In this document: in pieces, positions 1-6,398 of the stretch
How the letters are laid out: the number at the start of each line of letters is the position of its first letter
How positions within the stretch are numbered: position 1 is the first letter of the stretch
Assembly (NCBI GenBank): GCA_905214955.1
Contig: CAJMON010000052.1
Location: 1-24,153 of the forward strand
Source: an uncultured bacterium
Lineage (GTDB): Bacteria > Bacillota > Clostridia > Lachnospirales > Lachnospiraceae
Reading direction: 5' to 3'
DNA length: 24,153 bases
The notes under the pieces: model-generated
Told to the model about the DNA's origin: nothing
The model's database searches: none
What the model saw: only the letters and a program-made list of their open reading frames with translations
Translations under genes and position numbers: made by a program

Positions 1-77
1 CAAGCATTTTACACCTGTTTTATGAAATTTTGCTTGGCTCTGAACAGTTACAAAAAGTCTACAAAAAAGGAGGTTCT

Positions 78-572
78 ATGCAGGCATTTCAGATTCTCGA
101 TGTGAAAGGCTTTATGGGAAAGCTGCTTCTTAGCAGCACCTTCGATGCATTTCTGCTCTCCGAAGCTACCATCACGACCTTTAATGTATTTTCCATTGAC
201 GGACATTTCCACCCCGATTTTTTTTCCGATCAGGATGAAGTGGATGTTTCCCAAACCCTGTCCCGCTGGGATCAGGTACGTCCTTTCTGTCTTTCCCTTA
301 TAAAAGGAAAACACACGCCCTTAAACTTCAAGATCATTTTCCAGCTTTCCCCTTCCAACACTGAAAAACTTCTGACTCAGGGTGGAATTTCCCTGTCCCC
401 GGAAGATATCGAAGGCCTTTACCTGAACATCCGTTATGACGGTGCGTCTCTTACCTGCGTCACCGGCACTTCCCTTCGGCTTTTCACCCTGGACAAGACC
501 CTGGAGCATACCTGGGATTCCATGGTAGGCAGTTTTCTGAAGCAGAAAGAACTTCCTTTTGAGCGGATCTAA
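78..572 (+). CDS. DUF5721-like conserved hypothetical protein
   Basis: A 164-residue soluble protein of unknown function. The opening (MQAFQILDVKGFMGKLLLSS) and the following ITTFNVFSIDGHFHPDFF stretch match my memory of the DUF5721 family of Lachnospiraceae, a family with no established role. The start at 78 is preferred over an in-frame upstream start near 30 because AAGGAGG lies at 67-73, four bases before the ATG. There is no signal peptide or membrane segment. It is followed directly by the CIRCE palindrome and htpG. The palindrome plus its T-run could end this transcript. The family call comes from recognising the N-terminus only, and no catalytic motif is visible. Confidence 0.75.
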   Translation: MQAFQILDVKGFMGKLLLSSTFDAFLLSEATITTFNVFSIDGHFHPDFFSDQDEVDVSQTLSRWDQVRPFCLSLIKGKHTPLNFKIIFQLSPSNTEKLLTQGGISLSPEDIEGLYLNIRYDGASLTCVTGTSLRLFTLDKTLEHTWDSMVGSFLKQKELPFERI

Positions 573-578
573 AATCTG

Positions 579-605
579 TTAGCACTCTTCTTGAATGAGT
601 GCTAA
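579..605 (+). promoter_or_regulatory. CIRCE operator (HrcA repressor binding site)
   Basis: The sequence is TTAGCACTC, nine bases, then GAGTGCTAA: a perfect match to the canonical CIRCE inverted repeat bound by HrcA, usually found before groES-groEL and hrcA-grpE-dnaK. Here it ends seven bases upstream of the -35 box of the htpG promoter, so HrcA would act on htpG. The seen part is the perfect palindrome; HrcA control is inferred from the established role of CIRCE. Confidence 0.93.
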
Positions 606-611
606 TTTTTT
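579..611 (+). terminator. Possible terminator of the DUF5721 gene, made from the CIRCE palindrome
   Basis: When transcribed, the two CIRCE arms form a 9-bp stem followed at once by six T residues (606-611). This has the shape of an intrinsic terminator for the upstream gene, whose stop codon ends seven bases before the stem. The stem is AT-rich and so may be weak. Confidence 0.45.
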
Positions 612-612
612 C

Positions 613-641
613 TTGACTTTTCCTTGCATTTGTACTAAACT
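613..641 (+). promoter_or_regulatory. Sigma-A promoter of htpG
   Basis: TTGACT (613-618) and TAAACT (636-641) are separated by 17 bases. A start site near 648 would give a leader of about 250 bases before the htpG ATG, unusually long, and it would include the whole structured element at 671-857. Confidence 0.75.
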
Positions 642-660
642 AGAGTCCAGGAATCAACAA

Positions 661-870
661 ATGTTCATTTTACTATGAAAGTCCTGGACGGCAGCCATGA
701 AAGAGCCCTGTTTGCATGGGCGAATTCATGGATATCGGACAGGCTAGAGCGTATGAGTAAGCAGGGCGATAGCCCGAATTACGAATGCGCCGGCAGCTGC
801 GGGAGCGCCAAGGGCGCAGCTGCTATCTTTCATGTATGGTAGATCCGCCATCAGACGGTATGTTCATTTT
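661..870 (+). repeat. 11-bp direct repeats flanking a ~190-bp segment (possible insertion)
   Basis: ATGTTCATTTT occurs exactly at 661-671 and again at 860-870. Between the copies lies the GC-rich folded segment described separately; outside them the sequence is AT-rich and reads like an ordinary leader leading into the htpG ribosome binding site. Two identical 11-mers bounding a compositionally distinct block look like a target duplication, or like recombination-mediated insertion into one original copy. No transposase is present. Confidence 0.6.
671..857 (+). ncRNA. Structured RNA element in the htpG leader, family not identified
   Basis: The segment folds on paper into a closed multi-branch structure. 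TAC-T-ATGAAAG (671-681) pairs with CTTTCATGTA (827-836) as a closing stem. Inside are: CCATGA (695-700) with TCATGG (726-731), enclosing GCCC/GGGC (705-708, 718-721); a long arm from GCGTAT (749-754) with ATGCGC (785-790), holding a GGGC-GATA-GCCC hairpin (764-775); and a 9-bp stem (793-801 with 815-823). A last CCG/CGG hairpin sits at 845-857. It is not a T-box, SAM, TPP or c-di-GMP leader by motif. The size, multi-stem shape and position recall transposon-associated RNAs such as HEARO/omega RNA, but I cannot confirm that. It could act as a leader RNA, or be a passive insertion. Confidence 0.5.
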
Positions 871-901
871 GTTAAAAACAGAAAATAAAGGAGTGTTTAC
901 C

Positions 902-2971
902 ATGAGTAAAAAAGGCAGTCTTTCCATAGACAGTGAAAATTTATTTCCGATTATTAAGAAATGGCTCTATTCCGATCATGATATCTTTGTCCGTGAGCTG
1001 ATCTCCAACGGCTGTGATGCCATCACCAAGCTGAAAAAGCTGGAAGCCATGGGTGAATACACTTTTCCGGAAGATTACAAGGCGCGCATTGAAGTGCGTA
1101 TCGATCCGGAAGCCAAGACCATGAAATTCATTGATACCGGTCTTGGTATGACAGAGGATGAAGTAGAAGAATACATTACCCAGATCGCTTTCTCCGGCGC
1201 TACCGATTTTCTGAACAAGTACAAGGATAAGGCCAATACCGACGAGATCATCGGCCACTTCGGACTGGGCTTCTATTCCGCATTCATGGTTGCTGACGAT
1301 GTTCACATTGATACCCTTTCTTACAAAGAAGGTGCCACACCGGTTCACTGGGAGTGTGACGGAAGTTCCGAATATACCATCGGAGAAGGTAATAAAGTTG
1401 GCGTTGGTACCGAAATCACCCTGTTCTTAAATGAAGAGAGCCTGGAGTTTGCCAATGAATACCGTGCAAGAGAAGTCATTGAAAAATACTGCTCTTTCAT
1501 GCCGACAGAGATTTTCCTGACCGTTGAAAATAAAGAACCGGAATACGAAACCATTGATGAAAGCGAACTGAAAGAAGACGACGAAGTCATTGAGCATATC
1601 CACGAGGATGCCAAGACAGAGGAAAAAGAAAATGAGAATGGTGAAAAAGAAGTAGTAGAAGTATCTCCTGCCAAAGACCGTGTGAAGATCAAAAAACGTC
1701 CGGTTTCTTTAAGTGATACCCATCCGCTGTGGACAAAACATCCCAATGAGTGTACAGAAGAAGAATACCGTGAATTTTATCGAAAAGTCTTCATGGATTA
1801 CCGGGAGCCGCTGTTCTGGATTCACCTGAATATGGATTATCCCTTCAACCTGAAAGGTATCCTGTACTTCCCCAAGATCAATACCGAATACGATTCCATT
1901 GAGGGAACCATCAAGTTGTACAACAACCAGGTATTCATCGCTGACAACATCAAAGAAGTGATTCCGGAATTCCTGATGCTCTTAAAGGGTGTTATCGACT
2001 GCCCGGATCTGCCGCTGAACGTTTCCAGAAGCGCCCTGCAGAATGATGGTTTTGTAAAGAAAATTTCTGATTACATCACCAAGAAAGTTGCTGACAAGCT
2101 GACTGGCATGTGCAAGACCGACAGAGAAAACTATGAGAAATACTGGGATGACATCAGCCCGTTCATCAAATACGGCTGCATCAAGGATGCCAAGTTCTCT
2201 GAAAAAGTCCTGGATTACACCTTGTTAAAAGATCTGGATGACAAATACTTCACTCTGCCGGATTATATCGAAGCAAACAAACCTGCCGAGGAGACCAAAG
2301 AGGCGGAAAAGACAGCTGAAAACAATTCCGAAGAGAAAACAGAAGAAAAGGCTGACGAGAAAGAAAAACCCCAGACTATTCTGTATTATGTCACCGATGA
2401 GATCCAGCAAAGCCAGTACATCAACATGTTCCGCTCTGAAGGAAAAGATGCTGTGATCCTGAAACACAACATTGACTCTGCTTTCATCACTCATGTAGAG
2501 CGTGAAAAAGAGAATGTGAAGTTCCAGAGAATCGATGCAGATGTGACCTCTGATTTCAAGGAAGAAGTTTCCGCAGATGCCCTGAAAGAAGAAACTGATA
2601 CCCTGACCGAGCTGTTCCGCAAGGTTCTTGGAAAAGACAAACTGGAAGTCAAAGTAGAAAAGCTGAAAAATGCAGACATTTCTTCTATGATGACCCTTTC
2701 CGAGGAAAGCCGCCGTATGCAGGATATGATGAAGATGTATGGTATGCCGGGTATGGATCCGTCCATGTTTGGTACAACCGAAACCTTGGTTCTCAACGCT
2801 AACAACCAACTGGTACAGTACATCTTTGAGCACAAGGATTCTGAGCATGTTCCCATGATATGCGAACAACTCTATGACCTGGCAATGCTGGCACACAAAC
2901 CTCTGGCTCCGGACGCCATGACCAAATTTGTTGCCAGAAGCAATCAGATTCTGATGCTCCTTGCCAAATAA
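902..2971 (+). CDS. htpG: Molecular chaperone HtpG (bacterial Hsp90)
   Basis: A 689-residue cytoplasmic ATP-dependent chaperone homodimer. The GHKL ATPase domain shows ELISNGCDA (E32 catalytic, N36 binding Mg/ATP), DTGLGM (residues 78-83) and the GHFGLGFYSAF lid motif (118-128). The middle domain has the catalytic arginine in NVSRSALQ (R376). The start at 902 has AAAGGAG at 887-893; the in-frame extension back to 785 is rejected because it lies inside the structured leader. Two features are odd. A lysine/glutamate-rich stretch at about 218-258 sits between the N and middle domains, where bacterial HtpG normally lacks the eukaryotic charged linker. A second such stretch lies at about 458-490. 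It is preceded by CIRCE and a promoter, so heat-shock repression by HrcA is likely. Confidence 0.97.
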   Translation: MSKKGSLSIDSENLFPIIKKWLYSDHDIFVRELISNGCDAITKLKKLEAMGEYTFPEDYKARIEVRIDPEAKTMKFIDTGLGMTEDEVEEYITQIAFSGATDFLNKYKDKANTDEIIGHFGLGFYSAFMVADDVHIDTLSYKEGATPVHWECDGSSEYTIGEGNKVGVGTEITLFLNEESLEFANEYRAREVIEKYCSFMPTEIFLTVENKEPEYETIDESELKEDDEVIEHIHEDAKTEEKENENGEKEVVEVSPAKDRVKIKKRPVSLSDTHPLWTKHPNECTEEEYREFYRKVFMDYREPLFWIHLNMDYPFNLKGILYFPKINTEYDSIEGTIKLYNNQVFIADNIKEVIPEFLMLLKGVIDCPDLPLNVSRSALQNDGFVKKISDYITKKVADKLTGMCKTDRENYEKYWDDISPFIKYGCIKDAKFSEKVLDYTLLKDLDDKYFTLPDYIEANKPAEETKEAEKTAENNSEEKTEEKADEKEKPQTILYYVTDEIQQSQYINMFRSEGKDAVILKHNIDSAFITHVEREKENVKFQRIDADVTSDFKEEVSADALKEETDTLTELFRKVLGKDKLEVKVEKLKNADISSMMTLSEESRRMQDMMKMYGMPGMDPSMFGTTETLVLNANNQLVQYIFEHKDSEHVPMICEQLYDLAMLAHKPLAPDAMTKFVARSNQILMLLAK

Positions 2972-2984
2972 GCTTTTGAAAGAC

Positions 2985-3013
2985 TTTACTTCTTTCTGCG
3001 TTTCCGTTATACT
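2985..3013 (+). promoter_or_regulatory. Promoter of the TraX-family gene, inside the htpG terminator
   Basis: TTTACT (2985-2990) and TATACT (3008-3013) are separated by 17 bases. The -10 box lies in the loop of the 2992-3028 hairpin, so transcripts would start around 3020, within the 3' arm, with a leader of only about 20 bases. That RNA cannot form the hairpin, leaving the AAAGGAG site free. Confidence 0.6.
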
Positions 3014-3040
3014 TAGAAACGCAGAAAGGAGTATTTTTTT
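2992..3040 (+). terminator. Intrinsic terminator of htpG, also covering the next gene's RBS
   Basis: CTTTCTGCGTTTC (2992-3004) and GAAACGCAGAAAG (3016-3028) form a perfect 13-bp stem with an 11-base loop. A seven-T run ends at 3040, immediately before the ATG of the next gene. The ribosome binding site AAAGGAG (3025-3031) overlaps the 3' arm, so read-through RNA from htpG would be both terminated and translationally masked. Confidence 0.75.
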
Positions 3041-3772
3041 ATGAAATCTTTCGAAAAACCCGGCATCTCCGGTTTCACTTTAAAGGTCATCGCCATACTT
3101 TCCATGCTTATCGACCACACCGGCGCTGCCGTCGTAGAAAAAGCCATTTTAAAGCTTCCTTCCGTTACCGGAAATGCGGATCTTCTCGCTTTCTGGACGC
3201 GCACAGACCAGGTCATGCGTGCCATCGGACGTATTGCCTTTCCCATTTTCTGTTTTCTGCTGGTGGAGGGATTTATTTATACACGAGATGTAAAAAAATA
3301 TGCAGGACGTCTGCTTCTTTTCGCCCTGCTTTCCGAATTTCCTTTTGATCTTGCCTTAAAACAAGGAGTCTTTGCTCCCCGCAGCCAGAATGTTTATTTT
3401 ACACTGTTTTTCGGGCTTCTGGCCATGGCCGCTGCTGCCTGGTGTGAACAGCACAAAAAAAACTGGCTTTCTGCCTTTGCCTTTCTTGCTGCAATGGGAC
3501 TTGCCTGGCTTCTTAAAACAGACTACAGCTACAAGGGAATTCTCCTCATTGCTGTTCTGTTTGTCTTCCGTTTCGACCGTTTTCTCCAGTGTGCCGGAGG
3601 CGCTGCTGCCATTTCCTGGGAACTGACAGCTCCCCTGGCGTTTCTTCCCATCTGGTTTTACAATGGAAAACGTGGAAGCTGCTCTTTAAAATACTTTTTC
3701 TATGCATTCTATCCGGTGCATCTGCTGATTCTGGCAGGCATCCGATATTTAATCCTGGCTTTGTGGGGCTGA
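3041..3772 (+). CDS. TraX-family integral membrane protein
   Basis: A 243-residue polytopic membrane protein with the usual TraX-family landmarks: IDHTGA (residues 24-29), GRIAFPIFCFLLVEGF in the second helix region, a conserved NVYFTL, YSYKGI, YNGKRG and the C-terminal KYFFYAFYPVHLL. I count about seven to eight hydrophobic segments. The founding member, TraX of the F plasmid, N-acetylates pilin. Chromosomal copies in Firmicutes have no proven role, and there is no conjugation gene nearby, so a pilin function should not be assumed. AAAGGAG ends ten bases before the ATG. The gene has its own promoter in the hairpin and a terminator that overlaps its stop codon. Confidence 0.88.
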   Translation: MKSFEKPGISGFTLKVIAILSMLIDHTGAAVVEKAILKLPSVTGNADLLAFWTRTDQVMRAIGRIAFPIFCFLLVEGFIYTRDVKKYAGRLLLFALLSEFPFDLALKQGVFAPRSQNVYFTLFFGLLAMAAAAWCEQHKKNWLSAFAFLAAMGLAWLLKTDYSYKGILLIAVLFVFRFDRFLQCAGGAAAISWELTAPLAFLPIWFYNGKRGSCSLKYFFYAFYPVHLLILAGIRYLILALWG

Positions 3773-3793
3773 CCCTGCAAAGCCAGTTTTTTT
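3755..3793 (+). terminator. Intrinsic terminator of the TraX-family gene
   Basis: CTGGCTTTG (3755-3763) and CAAAGCCAG (3778-3786) form a 9-bp stem followed by seven T residues (3787-3793). The 5' arm lies inside the coding region and the TGA stop is in the loop. Confidence 0.85.
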
Positions 3794-3812
3794 CTAAGCA
3801 TTAGGGTTCCTT

Positions 3813-4070
3813 TTACGCTTCTACAATCAGATATTTTCCACTGGGAAGCTCAAATACTTCGGAAGCATCCTTTAATTCTTCATCGGAAAGTCCGTCTGCG
3901 TCCATTCCACTCTCCTCAAAGTATTCCCGTACTTCTTTTAAGGAATTGACCTCCACCGCCAGATTGTCTTCTAGAAACTCTTCCGCTTCTTCCGGTGTCT
4001 CTGCCACCTTTTCATCCAACAGCTGCAGCTGATTTTTCAAAAATGTATCAATGCTTTCTTTACTGTACAT
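3813..4070 (-). CDS. Small acidic conserved hypothetical protein
   Basis: An 85-residue, strongly acidic soluble protein (MYSKESIDTFLKNQ opening, YLIVEA ending) rich in Glu and Asp, with no signal peptide or known motif. Similar short proteins in Lachnospiraceae are sometimes labelled glyoxalase in databases; I see no glyoxalase metal site and would not use that name. Its start overlaps the end of the upstream HAD gene by 11 bases and has GGAGGAG seven bases before the ATG, so it is the last gene of a translationally coupled four-gene operon. The function is unknown. Confidence 0.8.
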   Translation of the reverse strand: MYSKESIDTFLKNQLQLLDEKVAETPEEAEEFLEDNLAVEVNSLKEVREYFEESGMDADGLSDEELKDASEVFELPSGKYLIVEA

Positions 4071-4872
4071 CTTTCTGCTCCTCCAATACTCGTTTTAGCA
4101 CCTTCAAAACCCCTCCGTCCAGATTGGAAGCGGTGTGGCGGGCTGCCGCTTGTAAAACCTCTGGTTTTGCGTTGGCCACCGCATAGCTCTCCTTTGCACG
4201 CTTAAACATGCCCAGATCATTGAGATTGTCTCCAAAAACCATGGTCTCTTCCGGCGAAATATGCATCAGATCCTGAATGCTTTTCAGTGCCTTTCCCTTG
4301 TCTGCATCATAGGATACAAAATCCAGCCAGGGGTCTCCTGCCACCATCACGTGAAAACGATCCTTCCATTCCTCAATAATGGGATTTGCGATCTTCTTGA
4401 TTCCAGGCCGGTAATAAATCGCACCTTTTACGATATTCTCCTTCTCGGTTTCTGCCAGAAGATCCTCCGTCACTTTTACATTGTTGTGATAGCCGTTGAT
4501 GAGAAGATCCAAAAGCGCTTCATCTGCATTTTCCACATATACAATATTTTTTGACGAAAGCAGAATCTGACAGTCTCCTCTTGCCCGCATGGCCTGCACC
4601 CAGTCCCTGACATCTTTCTTATTCAAGCAGGCTGAAAAAGTCTCATATCCTCTGCACACCACATTGGAGCCATTGTCTGCAATAAAGATCATTTCGTCTT
4701 TTACCGGCGCAAACAGCCTGGAAATGCTGGCATAGCCTCTTCCGCTGGCCGCAGCAAAGAGAATGCCTCTTTTTTTCAGTTCCGGAATCACGGTATAAAA
4801 TTCCGGGTCCAGCCTGTCACTTCCCTCCTGCAGCAAGGTGCCGTCAATGTCCGACGCAATCAGCTTAATCAT
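4060..4872 (-). CDS. Cof-type HAD-IIB family phosphatase (copy 1)
   Basis: A 270-residue HAD hydrolase. Motif I is SDIDGTL (nucleophile D8, acid D10), motif II ASGR (residues 42-45), motif III the DKGKAL lysine (about 192-194) and motif IV GDNLND (214-219). The large middle insertion is a C2b-type cap, typical of Cof/YidA/YkrA sugar-phosphate or cofactor phosphatases acting in the cytoplasm. The substrate cannot be read from sequence. It is a close paralogue of the next gene upstream, sharing order, length and most motif flanks, which suggests a tandem duplication. It overlaps that gene by 8 bases, with AGGAGG five bases before its ATG. Confidence 0.92.
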   Translation of the reverse strand: MIKLIASDIDGTLLQEGSDRLDPEFYTVIPELKKRGILFAAASGRGYASISRLFAPVKDEMIFIADNGSNVVCRGYETFSACLNKKDVRDWVQAMRARGDCQILLSSKNIVYVENADEALLDLLINGYHNNVKVTEDLLAETEKENIVKGAIYYRPGIKKIANPIIEEWKDRFHVMVAGDPWLDFVSYDADKGKALKSIQDLMHISPEETMVFGDNLNDLGMFKRAKESYAVANAKPEVLQAAARHTASNLDGGVLKVLKRVLEEQKDVQ

Positions 4873-5650
4873 ATTTTCCTCCTAAAATTTCCCTGAGCGT
4901 ATCTTCCACAAGGGCTGTCTCATACCTGCAGTGGGCTTTCACCTCGCTGGCCGCTTTTTCCATGGCAAAACTGTACTTCACCGCATCCATCATCTCAATG
5001 TCATTGAAGTTATCCCCAAGAACCAGCGTTTCTTCCTGTGTTATCCCCAGTTTTTCCATAAGGGTGTGAATAGCACTCCCTTTATCCACACCCTTTGGCA
5101 TGGTATCCAGCCAGGCATTTCCAGACGTCACTACCGTGACCCTGTCTCCAAAGCGCTCTTTCCAGTATGCCTGGGACTTGTTCACTCCTGCTTTTTCGTA
5201 TACGGAAATTTTCAGATAAGGTTCTGTAGTCTTTAAAATATCTGGCACCTCTGTCACGTTGTTTTTTACCACATCCCGCAGATGAACGGCATAGTCAGGA
5301 TCTTTTGCCTGGATATAACAGGTATTCACCCCGGAAAGCAGAGCCTCTGCACCGTCTTTCTCCATCATTGCCTTTAAAATTTCCTGGCCGGTCTCCCTTG
5401 GAATGATGTGTTTTTCCAGGATCTTTCCCTGATAAATCACCAGGGAACCGTTTTCACAAATATAGGCAATCTCCTCTTCCACGCCCTTAAATAAGCGGCA
5501 CAGATTGGCGTACTGCCTGCCGCTGGCTGCCGCAAAAATCCGGCCCTGGCGGGTGAGTTCCTGAATCAGTCCTGTGGTTTCCGGCCGCAGGGACTGGGCT
5601 CCGTTTAACAGCAGCGTACCGTCCAGATCACTGGCTATCAGACGGATCAT
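4865..5650 (-). CDS. Cof-type HAD-IIB family phosphatase (copy 2)
   Basis: A 261-residue paralogue of the downstream HAD protein. It has SDLDGTL (D8, D10), ASGR (42-45), DKGSAI (189-194) and GDNFND (212-217), again with a C2b cap. All catalytic residues are present in both copies, so both are probably active; the cap sequences differ more than the core, which may mean different substrates. Its ATG overlaps the upstream TGA as ATGA, with GGAAGGG before it, indicating translational coupling. The gene sits in the middle of the HAD operon. Confidence 0.92.
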   Translation of the reverse strand: MIRLIASDLDGTLLLNGAQSLRPETTGLIQELTRQGRIFAAASGRQYANLCRLFKGVEEEIAYICENGSLVIYQGKILEKHIIPRETGQEILKAMMEKDGAEALLSGVNTCYIQAKDPDYAVHLRDVVKNNVTEVPDILKTTEPYLKISVYEKAGVNKSQAYWKERFGDRVTVVTSGNAWLDTMPKGVDKGSAIHTLMEKLGITQEETLVLGDNFNDIEMMDAVKYSFAMEKAASEVKAHCRYETALVEDTLREILGGKYD

Positions 5651-6324
5651 ACCGTCCCTTCCTTTCCGGCACAGCCTGCATATTCCAGAATTTCTTCCGG
5701 CTTTTCCAAAACCTTCCAGGCTCCGTTTTCTTCCAGCTCTTTCCGGTCCCGGAAACCCCAGAGTACGCCAAGAGTATGCATTCCTGCTCTGGTGCCGGTG
5801 AGCATATCCGTTCCGGTATCACCGATGTACAGGCATTCCTCCGGCTTTACGCCAAATTTTTCTGCAAGCTTCAAGGCTCCGTCCGGTGCCGGTTTTCTTG
5901 GAATTCCGTCTACCTGGCCCTGTACGGCATCAAAATAACCTTCCCCAAACAGATCTGCAATCACGTTGACTGCCTGACCGTGGGGTTTGTTGGACAGCAC
6001 AGAAATGTGGATGCCTGCCTGCTTTAAGGCTTCCAGTGTCTCTCTCATTCCATCATAAATCTGCACGTGGTACATACAGTCTATGCTGAAATATTTCCGG
6101 TAGAGAGGATAAAATACTTCATAGTGCACACCTTCCGGGTCGCCTGCTGCTGCCAGGGCCCGTTTGCACAGCATGGCCGCACCGTCTCCCGCATAATACC
6201 GAAATCCCTCATAGGGAAGTTCTGGAAGACCCAGCTCTTTTAACGCCCTATTTGCCGGATATGCCATGGAGTCGATGGTGTCTGCCAATGTTCCGTCCAG
6301 ATCAAACACGCAAAGCTTTATCAT
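5647..6324 (-). CDS. HAD-IA phosphatase, phosphoglycolate phosphatase-like
   Basis: A 225-residue HAD subfamily IA hydrolase. It shows FDLDGTLADT (D8, D10), a helical C1 cap at about 17-85, LSNKP (motif II, S111), the KPAP lysine (K144) and GDTGTDM (D169, D173). This set is typical of Gph/PGP and related beta-phosphoglucomutase-like phosphatases; phosphoglycolate is the customary guess and is not proven. It is the first gene of the four-gene operon, with AAAGGAG before the ATG. I see no clear promoter in the short gap to the terminator at 6350-6381, so the operon may depend partly on read-through. Confidence 0.9.
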   Translation of the reverse strand: MIKLCVFDLDGTLADTIDSMAYPANRALKELGLPELPYEGFRYYAGDGAAMLCKRALAAAGDPEGVHYEVFYPLYRKYFSIDCMYHVQIYDGMRETLEALKQAGIHISVLSNKPHGQAVNVIADLFGEGYFDAVQGQVDGIPRKPAPDGALKLAEKFGVKPEECLYIGDTGTDMLTGTRAGMHTLGVLWGFRDRKELEENGAWKVLEKPEEILEYAGCAGKEGTV

Positions 6325-6349
6325 TTGAACGCTCCTTTTGTTTTTGTCT

Positions 6350-6381
6350 AAAAATCCCCGGAGCTGCCAGGCAGCCCGGGG
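6350..6381 (-). terminator. Intrinsic terminator after the xylulokinase gene
   Basis: On the minus strand, CCCCGG-G-CTGCC pairs with GGCAG-CT-CCGGGG around a very small loop and is followed by TTTTT (plus-strand A run 6350-6354). It separates the sugar module from the HAD operon. Confidence 0.85.
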
Positions 6382-6398
6382 ACACGTTTTCGGATTCC

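Noticed and set aside
785..901. In-frame N-terminal extension of HtpG beginning at ATG 785
   Set aside because: It has no ribosome binding site, lies within the folded leader element, and adds residues not found in the family; ATG 902 has AAAGGAG at the right distance.
2225..2896. 223-residue frame antisense to htpG
   Set aside because: Shadow of the htpG coding strand, with Phe/Leu/Cys-rich low-complexity content and no ribosome binding site.
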